From Bosea vestrisii (GTDB taxonomy: Bacteria > Pseudomonadota > Alphaproteobacteria > Rhizobiales > Beijerinckiaceae): a stretch of 64,000 bases of DNA. Under the pieces are notes generated by a model. The model ran no database searches, had not been told where the DNA came from, and was given only the letters and a program-made list of their open reading frames with translations. The stretch spans positions 62,001-126,000 of the forward strand of contig NZ_CP126308.1 of assembly GCF_030144325.1 (NCBI RefSeq), in the 5' to 3' direction. Shown piece after piece: positions 55,252 through 63,008 of the stretch (the first letter of the stretch is position 1; each line of letters begins with the position of its first letter). Both the position numbers and the translations under genes were made by a program.

Positions 55252-56393
55252 TTACGCCGCGACGCTGAATAGCTTTCGTTCACATTGGGTCAGGCGTTCG
55301 ACCCCGCCCGATCGGACCACTACAGCCTCGCTAATGGCCAAGCCTTCGGCAGACAGGTACATGTGGAGGACCATCCCCTCCTTGAGCTTCCACGTCTCAG
55401 CCGGCGTGAATTTATGAACGAACTCGCTGCCCTTCTGAGTGGAAGAAGGATAGCAGCCCAGGGTGTATCCGGTGATGTTGTCGTAACTCGGACGAAGGCC
55501 GGCGGCGAGGATCGGCTCGCGAGCCAAAGCATCGATATCCCCGGCCACAGCTCCCGGAATCATTGCCGCGAACTGGCGATCCTGGATTTTGATCAACTGA
55601 TCCATGACATCGAGCTGCTCCTTGGTCGGCTCGCCTACGACGACCGATCGCATGATCCGCGAGCTATAACAGCAGACCCGGGGGTCAGTTCGATATGGAC
55701 GATGCTTCCTTTCTCGATGGGATGAGTATGCTCATTCCCGTGTAGCGCGCCCCAACCGATCCCAGTCGTGATCGGTCCCACGCGGCCCGGATCGGCGCCC
55801 ATCTCGAGATACGTGTTCGCGGCAGCCTTCACGACATCGCGCTGACGCCCTCCTACCTTGATGGCTGCAACGCCTCGTAGCACCGCCTCATCGCAGATTT
55901 GCGCTGCGCGACGAAGATACTCGATCTCCGCCGGCGACTTAACGGCCCTCAGCTCCCAAATGCGAATGCCGATGTCCTTGAATCGAGCGTCAGGGAGCTC
56001 GCGCTTCAGATCCGCGAGCCGCCGAACAGACATCGACGACGAGTCGAATTCGACGCCGATATCCACCTTGTCGAATCCGCGCTTGCGGAGTTCCTCAGCA
56101 AGTACCGAGACGGGATCATCCCAATCCTTGAAGCCAACGATCTCGGAGAATGGCGACCGTTCGATCGCCGGCACGAGATCAAGACTCCGCACGATGAGGA
56201 AGGGCTCCCCCTCCCGCGGGACGACCGCGCACCGCCACATCGTCTGTGAAATGCCGAAACCGGACACCCACTGCATGGATTCCAATTCGTCCAGGACGAG
56301 AACCTGCAGATCCAAGTCGGCCATAATCCCGCGCACTGCAGACAAACGCTGCGCGAACTCTTCCTTGGAAAATTCGAGATCGATATGTTGCAT
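55252..56393 (-). CDS. M24-fold hydrolase lacking metal ligands (creatinase-like), B; one frameshift
   Basis: About 380 residues after repair. The frame changes in CCCGGGGG at 55678-55685, inside VHIELTPRVCCYSSRIMRS, and one added base restores the reading. The motifs of the relative at 49302 recur: a His in GALHGNEHTHP, VHIELTPR without the metal Asp pair, NITGYTLGCY for the HG motif, and MVLHMYLSAEG. The start MQHIDLEFSK is 2 bases after the permease stop, so the gene belongs to the PotABCD-like operon. The combination suggests import and hydrolysis of one amide-type compound. Confidence 0.83.
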
Positions 56394-56395
56394 GA

Positions 56396-58213
56396 TCAGT
56401 CGTCCTTCGAAGTATTGCCAACGGCTGGCGTTCGCAGTGATAGGAGTTGATGGACCAGATAAGCGGCTGCCAGTGCAGCAAAGAAAATCACCGCGACAAC
56501 AGCAACTTGGGGGCTGATTTCTTGCTTGATGTCTTCCCACATCCGGACAGACAACGGTACGCTGCTCGGACCGCCTAGAAACAAGCCCAAAATGACATCG
56601 TCGAATGCCATGATGAATGAGAAGAATATTGCACTGAGCAGTGACGGGAGGAGCAATGGAAGCGTGACCGTCCTGAAGGCCGTTATCGGAGTCGCACCGA
56701 GGCTTTGGGCCGCACGCTCAAGCGAGGCGTCGAGCTGGCGCAAGCCACCGACGATCGCGATCAGCGCATAAGGGATGCCGACGACGGTATACGCAATCAC
56801 GAAACCCGCTTTAGTCCCGAGAAGCCCGATCTTTCCGAGGAAGAAATACAGACCCAACGCAAGCACGACGTGTGGCAGAACGATCGGCGAGATCAGCAAT
56901 ATGTAGATCGCGATACGAGCTGGCGCCCGCTGACGGACGATCGCGTACGCTGCCGGAACGCTCAAAGCCACCGCGAAAAGAGAGGCCAGCAGGCACGTTT
57001 GGATACTAAACCAGGCCGCCCTCAGCCATATGTCGTTGGAAACGAAGGTGTTGAACCAACGCAGGGAATATCCGGGAGGCGGGAACGTCAGGTAGGACGC
57101 CGAACTGAAGGCGAGCGGGAAGATGACCAGCAACGGCACGAGTAGAAAGATGAACGCTAGGACCGTCGTAGCCCACAACAGGGGGGTCCGGATGACGGCA
57201 AGCGCCTCCGACAGGGATCGGGCGAACGGGTGAATCCGGCACCGTAGGCTTTCAACCACATCCGGATAGCGGGTGAGGCCCGTCCCATTCTTAGCGGTCA
57301 GCTTTTTCGTACTCCTGTCCTCTCCCGTGTCTGGGGCCAGCGTCGAGCGGAAGATAATCAGCATCGCAATCACGATGCTCAGCAGGATCACCGATTGCGT
57401 GGTCGCACCAACAAAGTCAGCGAGCGCCGTCACACGGACGGTAATACCTTGTGCAAGCATGTAGTCCCCTGCCCCGCCGAGCAGAGCCGGCGTGACGTAG
57501 AAGCCGAGGCAAGACAGAAAGACGAGTGTGCAGCCGCCAACAATGCCAGGTGCGGTCAGAGGCGCGAATGCGTGAAGGAATGCGCTCACCGGATTGCTGC
57601 CGAGATTGGCGGCCGCGTCGGTCAAAGACCGATCGACACGCATCATGGCCGCATAAAGCGGAAAGACCATAAGCGGCAACTGGATCTGAACCATGCCGAC
57701 ATAAACGCCGAACGTATTGAAGACCAGATCAAGCGGATCCTGGATCAGACCCGCACCCAGAAGAGTCTTGTTCACCACGCCATTGGGCGCCAAAATGATG
57801 ACCCATGCATAGGTCCTGATCAGGACGCTTGTCATGTACGGCAACGAAACAAGCAGAAGTAGAATGGCAGCCGCCCTGCCTTTCACTTTCGAAAGTTGGT
57901 ACGCAAGCGGGTACCCGATCAACAAACAAATGATCGTGACGATGATCGAAAGAGTCAGTGTCCTGAAGAAGATCCGTACAAACGCCGCCTGAGATAGGGT
58001 TTGTCGATAGCCGTCCAGGGTCCATTCATCTCCGATCCAAAAGCTTCCACCAAACAGTTGGACAAGAGGAACGAGATAGAATGCAGAAACAAATAGCAAC
58101 ACTGGCCCCAGCAATATAAGGGGAGCCACGTAAGCCGCTTTGTTCGATTTTGTCACCAGTACAACCCGCCAATGTTGCTTTGGAGAAGAGCTACGAGGCG
58201 CGCATTGCGCCAT
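56396..58213 (-). CDS. Fused double ABC permease (PotB-PotC in one chain)
   Basis: About 605 residues containing two complete permease domains. The first (to about residue 290) carries the EAA loop AAANLGSNPVSAFLHAFAPL, the second (from about residue 345) SLERAAQSLGATPITAFRTV. Each half has about six hydrophobic segments, joined by a hydrophilic linker near 57170-57330 (DRSTKKLTAKNGTGLTRYP). PotB and PotC are normally separate proteins. Start uncertain: ATG at 58213 or GTG at 58156; both lack a strong ribosome site. Given the indels elsewhere, a missed stop between the halves cannot be excluded, but the frame is open throughout. Confidence 0.85.
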   Translation of the reverse strand: MAQCAPRSSSPKQHWRVVLVTKSNKAAYVAPLILLGPVLLFVSAFYLVPLVQLFGGSFWIGDEWTLDGYRQTLSQAAFVRIFFRTLTLSIIVTIICLLIGYPLAYQLSKVKGRAAAILLLLVSLPYMTSVLIRTYAWVIILAPNGVVNKTLLGAGLIQDPLDLVFNTFGVYVGMVQIQLPLMVFPLYAAMMRVDRSLTDAAANLGSNPVSAFLHAFAPLTAPGIVGGCTLVFLSCLGFYVTPALLGGAGDYMLAQGITVRVTALADFVGATTQSVILLSIVIAMLIIFRSTLAPDTGEDRSTKKLTAKNGTGLTRYPDVVESLRCRIHPFARSLSEALAVIRTPLLWATTVLAFIFLLVPLLVIFPLAFSSASYLTFPPPGYSLRWFNTFVSNDIWLRAAWFSIQTCLLASLFAVALSVPAAYAIVRQRAPARIAIYILLISPIVLPHVVLALGLYFFLGKIGLLGTKAGFVIAYTVVGIPYALIAIVGGLRQLDASLERAAQSLGATPITAFRTVTLPLLLPSLLSAIFFSFIMAFDDVILGLFLGGPSSVPLSVRMWEDIKQEISPQVAVVAVIFFAALAAAYLVHQLLSLRTPAVGNTSKDD

Positions 58214-58247
58214 CCCGGTAGCCGTGCTGAAGGCCAGGCCGGACTTA

Positions 58248-58281
58248 CGAGCCGCCTGCAGCACTTGGTGCAGGCGGCTCG
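58248..58281. terminator. Strong stem-loop between binding protein and permease genes
   Basis: CGAGCCGCCTGCA (58248-58260) and TGCAGGCGGCTCG (58269-58281) pair perfectly over 13 bases with an 8-base loop. No T run follows on the minus strand. It lies 14 bases after the binding-protein stop and probably stabilises that transcript or reduces read-through, giving more binding protein than permease, as in other importer operons. Confidence 0.7.
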
Positions 58282-58294
58282 AGAGACCCTAAGA

Positions 58295-59401
58295 TCAGCG
58301 AACGCCAGAGATCCAGGCTTCCCACTGTGAGACAGCGTACCGCTCGTTGTCCTGGCCCTTCGTCTGCTGGGACCAGAAGTCGTAGTTTTGCACGATCTGA
58401 AGGCCGCGCACTTTTTCGTTGGTCGGGAGCAGGGCCGCGCGAGCTGGGTCGATCAGCTTGAACGCGTTGGCGTTCGGCGGGGAATACAGAATGTGCTTGG
58501 CAAATTCCGCTTGGCGATCAGCCCGAGCGCTGAAGCCAAGGAACTTCATCGCGTTCTCGGCATTCTTAGCGCCCTTCAGCACGTACCAGTTGTCGTACTG
58601 GATAATGCCCTGATCCCAGCTGACGCCGAGGTTCGCGCCTTCCTCGATCGCGCCGAAAACACGTCCATTCCAGGCGCTACCGATCACGGCCTGCTTGTCG
58701 ATAAGCAGCTGTGAGGTCTCAGCCCCGCTGGTCCACCACTTCAGGATGCTTGGCTTGATCCGCTCGAGGCTCTTGAAGGCCCTATCCCAATCGATCGGGT
58801 AGAGCTTTGCCGGATCCACGCCGTCCGCCAGCAGGGCGATCTCATACGCCGCAGCGGTGGGACCCCAAGTGCCACCAGCGAGCGTGCGCTTGCCCGGAAA
58901 GCGCTTCACATCCCAGACATCGGCCCAAGTCTTGGGCACCTCGTTGGGGAACGCCGCTTTGCTGTACACGCTAATGAGGGAGTAGACGATGTGGGGGCAC
59001 GTGTATTTCGATGTCGCGATGGGCGTGAACGCCTCAAGGTCCTCTTTCTCGAAATACTGGTAGTCGATGGGCAGGAGGAGTCCGTCGCGCTCGAAGCCCG
59101 GCGTGACGCCACCCGCTGCAACGGCGACATCATAGCGCGGCGCACCGGCCAGGATGCTGGCCCGAACAGCGCCAGTCTCCACGCGGGGATTCCGGATGAC
59201 CTTGATGCCGGTCTCCCGCTCGAAAGGCTCGAAATAGGCCTTGCGCTGAGCCTCGCCCCAGACGCCACCACCATCGAATACAACCAGCTCGCCCGTTCCG
59301 CGGATGGCCTTGGCTATTGCCGGCTTGACGAGCCCGGTAACCGCCAATGAGATAGCTCCGGCACCCTGAAGAATACTACGCCGATTGATTTGCCGAGACA
59401 T
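58295..59401 (-). CDS. Periplasmic binding protein of PotD/PotF type
   Basis: A secreted protein of 368 residues. The N-terminus has a twin-arginine-like signal (RQINRRSILQGAGAISLAV) cleaved near KPAIA. The mature part begins GTGELVVFDGGGVWGEAQRK, and the family core appears in DVAVAAGGVTPGFERDGLL, TWADVWDVKRFPGKRTL and GSAWNGRVFGAIEEG. GGAGG stands 6 bases before the ATG at 59401. First gene of the operon with the fused permease, M24-like hydrolase and ATPase. Ligand unknown: polyamine, opine or modified amino acid. Confidence 0.9.
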   Translation of the reverse strand: MSRQINRRSILQGAGAISLAVTGLVKPAIAKAIRGTGELVVFDGGGVWGEAQRKAYFEPFERETGIKVIRNPRVETGAVRASILAGAPRYDVAVAAGGVTPGFERDGLLLPIDYQYFEKEDLEAFTPIATSKYTCPHIVYSLISVYSKAAFPNEVPKTWADVWDVKRFPGKRTLAGGTWGPTAAAYEIALLADGVDPAKLYPIDWDRAFKSLERIKPSILKWWTSGAETSQLLIDKQAVIGSAWNGRVFGAIEEGANLGVSWDQGIIQYDNWYVLKGAKNAENAMKFLGFSARADRQAEFAKHILYSPPNANAFKLIDPARAALLPTNEKVRGLQIVQNYDFWSQQTKGQDNERYAVSQWEAWISGVR

Positions 59402-59829
59402 GTCTAACCTCCACCTTTTCAAATTCCCCAATTGGCAGATCGGTTGATCCCGATCCGTCCACGATTGCCAAAAAGTTTAGACCGTCCTGAACGAAGCTTG
59501 CGCTCGAATTGCCTGAGGCTTCTGCAAATTTGTTTCATTTGAGCGGCGGAATCGGAGGCGGCGCCCCAAACGCGGCGACTGAAGCATACACTATGCATCA
59601 GCCCCGGTTTTTAGCATTTTTGTACTGCTTATCGCCATTATCGGGGCGCTTTTTAAGATTTCGTATCGATCGGGGTTCGCCCGAGTTGGCAAGAGCCCGA
59701 GCGGTGACATGAGAAAATGCTGCAATATCGGGCCGAAATTGACGCGCACGCCTCTCGCGAACCCGATATCTTCTATCGCATAGCGGTAGGCCTCAATCGA
59801 GGCTTTCGAGACCCTTCCACTAACGGGAT
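59402..59829. other. Divergent control region
   Basis: 428 bases without a gene, between the importer operon (leftward) and the flavin reductase gene (rightward). It contains the shared motif at 59523-59537. Confidence 0.45.
59523..59537 (+). promoter_or_regulatory. Repeated motif, copy C
   Basis: TGCAAATTTGTTTCA with the palindromic centre CAAATTTG; 122 bases upstream of the binding-protein start. Matches copies at 52136 and 62184. Confidence 0.4.
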
Positions 59830-60453
59830 ATGCGGATGATCTACACAGATGAGAGCGCCAACATCTCACTGGCACACGACCCCCTCAAGGCCATCGTCGC
59901 GCCGCGCCCGATTGGGTGGATCACAGCTCAGAGCGCGGGCGGCGCCATCAATCTCTCGCCCTACAGCTTCTTCAATGCGGTCGCCACTCGACCACATCTC
60001 GTTTCATTCTGCTCCGAAGGAAAGAAAGATGCCGTGACGTTCATCGAGGAGACGCGTGAATTCACCTGCTCCTTCGTCTCCAAGCGGCTGGCCGATGCAA
60101 TGAATGAAACGTCCGCCGACCTCCCGCGCGGACAAAGCGAGTATGCGTATTCCAAACTCGGGATGGAGGCTTCCAGATATGTGCGCCCTCCCCGGGTGTC
60201 GGGCACTCCCGCCGCTCTCGAATGCAAATTGATTTCAGTCCTTCAAATGCGAGACGTCGAAGGAACTCTCATTCCGACCTTCATGGTCATCGGCCAGGTA
60301 GTCGGCATCTATATCGACGCCGCTTACCTAAGGGATGGCCGGTTCGATACCGCCGCGGCCAATCCGGTCGCCCGCTGTGGCTATGCGGACTATGCCGAGG
60401 TCAACGAAATGTTCTGCATTCTCCCGCCCAGTTGGCGCGATAGGTCAACCTGA
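59830..60453 (+). CDS. Flavin reductase-like / FMN-binding split-barrel protein
   Basis: A protein of 207 residues with the flavin-reductase-like fold: IVAPRPIGWITAQSAGGAIN at the N-terminus, LSPYSFFNAVATRPHLVSFC, EFTCSFVSKRLADAMN and a C-terminal strand pair. Relatives either reduce FMN for a partner monooxygenase or act as flavin-dependent oxidoreductases. No partner monooxygenase is present in view. Two ATGs six bases apart; the first is used. Convergent with the M20 gene that ends at 60646. Confidence 0.85.
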   Translation: MRMIYTDESANISLAHDPLKAIVAPRPIGWITAQSAGGAINLSPYSFFNAVATRPHLVSFCSEGKKDAVTFIEETREFTCSFVSKRLADAMNETSADLPRGQSEYAYSKLGMEASRYVRPPRVSGTPAALECKLISVLQMRDVEGTLIPTFMVIGQVVGIYIDAAYLRDGRFDTAAANPVARCGYADYAEVNEMFCILPPSWRDRST

Positions 60454-60645
60454 CAGCGCAGCCATCCCTCTTCGCGAAGGGCGGGCGATCAACCAATGCT
60501 CGCCAGCATGGCCAAATCGATCAACTTAGAACATCCCTATCGCTAGGTCGCGCGGACAAAGCGGATCCCCTAATCAGCCGAGGCGTGATTCAAGGCTGTT
60601 CTTTGGGGAGAACAGCGACACTTCGCGGGCTGGAAAGATGGATCG

Positions 60646-62073
60646 TCAGGTTTTGGCGATGCCGTTGAGCGACCCGGGGCACCCAAGGTCCCAGAACAGC
60701 CCGGCCATGATCTGCATGCCCTCTTCGGCGATCGTCACTGGCATGTGCTCGTCCGGCGCGTGTTGCGAGCAGGCAGGGTAGGAATGCGGAATCCAGAGCG
60801 TCGGCATGCCAATAATCTCAGCAAAGACCTCGTTTGGGAGTGATCCGCCGAAGTTCGGCTGAAGGGCTACATCACGGCCAGTCGTTTGCTCCATCGACCC
60901 CAGGGCAAACTTGGCCCAGGGATTGTCGAGGTCCGTGCGCGTCGCTAGGTAGAAGTCCTCGCGAAGTTCCTCGATACGAATGTCGGTGAAGCCCCTCGCG
61001 TCGAGGTGAGCTCTCAGAGCCGGGACTACATTGTAAGGATCGACCCCGACAACGAACCGCAACTGGCATGTTGCTTTGGCAGAGGGGGGAACAGCTCCAA
61101 CTGGGGCCTCAGGGCGTCCGCACGTGAACGCCAGGATCTCGAAGTTGCACCAGCCATAGACTTGCTCGGGGCCAACCAGGTCAGGCTCACCCCAACTGTC
61201 GTCGATCGCAGGATCGCCAGCACCCTTTTCGAGCTTCAGCTTCTTAAGCGCGGCGCGGACATTTTCGGGAATTCGCTCTGGACGCCATTCTGGCAACGCA
61301 ATGCGGCCTTTCTCGTCGGTGAGCGTGGCCAGTGCATGTGTCAGCCGGATACCCGGATTGGCCAGCAGGCCGCCCCAGTTGCCGGAATGATAGGCGCCTT
61401 CGCGTAGGTCGCAGTGCAGATTGAAGCCGACAGTACCACGCGCCCCTAAGAACAGAGTCGGCGAGTTCGCTCCCAGTCGCGGCCCGTCGGACGCGATCAA
61501 GCAATCCGCCTTCAAGCGCGCACGGTGGGTCCGCGCGATATCGGCCAAGCCCAGAGAGCCGGTCTCCTCCGCCATTTCGATCAGGACTTTGACATTGAAG
61601 CCAAGGTAACCGCGCCTTTCCAAGATCAGTCTCAAAGCAGCCAGGTTGATCGAATGCTGCCCCTTGTTATCGGCTATGCCCCGACCATAGAGGCGGCCTT
61701 CAGCTTCGACGAGCGTCCAAGGATCGCGCCCCTCCTTCCAGTCACCGGACATACCCCAAAGCACATCGCCATGGCCGTAGATCAGAATGGTAGGTAGCGC
61801 GGGATCTTCGATGCGCTCGGCAAAGAGAGCAGGAAGCCGAGCCTCGGCCGGATTGTCCAGTTGCTCGCAGCGGAAGCCCATGGCTTCCAATAGAGGTCGT
61901 ATCTCACCATTGAGGTAGCGCAAATTGTCTTCGAGGGAGTCCAAACGGGGGCTCTCACTTGCAATGGCAATCCGCGGCTTCATCTCCGCAAAAAAGGTGC
62001 CATCGCGGACGTAGCGAAGGGCCGCGGCCACAACTTGTTCACGATCGGCCGTCGCGGGCGAAAAGCTGGACAT
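60646..62073 (-). CDS. M20 family dipeptidase/amidohydrolase (carnosinase-like)
   Basis: A zinc peptidase of 475 residues of the M20 CNDP/ArgE/DapE-like group, distinct from the two M20D paralogues. Metal ligands: His and Asp in IYGHGDVLWG and GRGIADNKGQ, the catalytic Glu pair in EMAEETGSLG, Asp in ASDGPRLG, His in SQHAPDEHMPV. The inserted dimerisation domain is in the middle third. Substrate probably a dipeptide or N-acyl amino acid. Upstream lies a copy of the shared motif (62184-62201). Confidence 0.9.
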   Translation of the reverse strand: MSSFSPATADREQVVAAALRYVRDGTFFAEMKPRIAIASESPRLDSLEDNLRYLNGEIRPLLEAMGFRCEQLDNPAEARLPALFAERIEDPALPTILIYGHGDVLWGMSGDWKEGRDPWTLVEAEGRLYGRGIADNKGQHSINLAALRLILERRGYLGFNVKVLIEMAEETGSLGLADIARTHRARLKADCLIASDGPRLGANSPTLFLGARGTVGFNLHCDLREGAYHSGNWGGLLANPGIRLTHALATLTDEKGRIALPEWRPERIPENVRAALKKLKLEKGAGDPAIDDSWGEPDLVGPEQVYGWCNFEILAFTCGRPEAPVGAVPPSAKATCQLRFVVGVDPYNVVPALRAHLDARGFTDIRIEELREDFYLATRTDLDNPWAKFALGSMEQTTGRDVALQPNFGGSLPNEVFAEIIGMPTLWIPHSYPACSQHAPDEHMPVTIAEEGMQIMAGLFWDLGCPGSLNGIAKT

Positions 62074-62183
62074 ATTCGGACCTCGACCAGCAAACGATGC
62101 AGGCGCAGAAATGAGGCGACGCCCGCGAGATGAATTAGTATTGTAACGTTCGTGAGAAGCGCGCTCTTATTTCATAATAAAAA

Positions 62184-62201
62184 TGCAATATTCTTTCATT
62201 T
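62184..62201 (+). promoter_or_regulatory. Repeated motif, copy D
   Basis: TGCAATATTCTTTCATTT; 15 of 18 bases equal to the copy at 59523-59540. 111 bases upstream of the M20 peptidase start. Confidence 0.35.
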
Positions 62202-62361
62202 CCAGCTGGCCTTGCGCATGATTGGTAAGCGGTCGGTCGAACCCCTTCACCGACCGCGCTGATGTGTCGTGGTAGCGGCGAGCGTTCGGCTTCAATGCGT
62301 CAACCAGAACGCGAGCCACGTGCACGGCGTTGCGCTTCGTCCCATCATGGATTTAGTTCAG

Positions 62362-62640
62362 TCAGCGACGAAAGATCGGTTTCAGCACCCTTGCACACGG
62401 CCGGCAGTATTGGCCCGGCCACGGGGGAGATGCTGCTCGTCGCGCGTCGCGGTACGACGGGCACATCGTGCCGCCTGCCAACTTCCGGCAGGTGCCGTTG
62501 TTGTTGCACATCTCCGCGCTGATCGGTCCAGTCGAGCGCGGTCTCCATGGGGACCGGCGTGGCATAGCCGGGTGCGAAGCGCATCAGGCTGCGATCGTCC
62601 ATGCGCAGCGGCCGCACGATCTTGCCGGGTTGACACGATT
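62362..62640 (-). pseudogene. FAD/Fe-S dehydrogenase fragment
   Basis: Minus-strand frames read PGKIVRPLRMDDRSLMRFAP and, in another frame, EMCNNNGTCRKLAGGTMCPS. Such a stretch joins the FAD domain and the Fe-S domain of D-lactate/2-hydroxyglutarate dehydrogenase-like proteins. Both domains themselves are missing. Confidence 0.6.
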
Positions 62641-62870
62641 GTCGCCGTGATCGGTCACCCAATTGTCGAGCCGCCCCAGGTCGTGTTTCAGCCCGGCGAG
62701 ATCGTCGCCGATATTGGCTTGATGAGCCCGTTTGTTTAATGCGCTGCATGCGGCGCTGGTTGACATCCGCCGAAAGATCGACCGCCTCCGCGATCTTCCG
62801 CTGCGACGTCTTGGTGTCTTGCTGCAGGATCCGGATAACTGCCTTGTCTCGCTGGTCCAGATTTCGCGAG
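62641..62870 (-). pseudogene. Lrp/AsnC-family regulator fragment
   Basis: LDQRDKAVIRILQQDTKTSQ followed by RKIAEAVDLSADVNQRRMQR is an Lrp helix-turn-helix, similar to the intact regulator at 53590. The frame then degrades (stops in the region of the RAM domain) and joins the FAD/Fe-S fragment. Divergent from the diaminopropionate ammonia-lyase gene, where a functional Lrp gene would be expected. Confidence 0.65.
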
Positions 62871-63008
62871 CCGTTCGATGATTTCGCGCGAATCCCTAGT
62901 CCAAACTGGAGCAAAATTGCAGCGAAGTTACTTAATTGGAGCGCAACGCTCGATAAAAGCGCAATATTGTATTTTTGTACCGACTACTGTAGCTGAAGGC
63001 CCGACACA

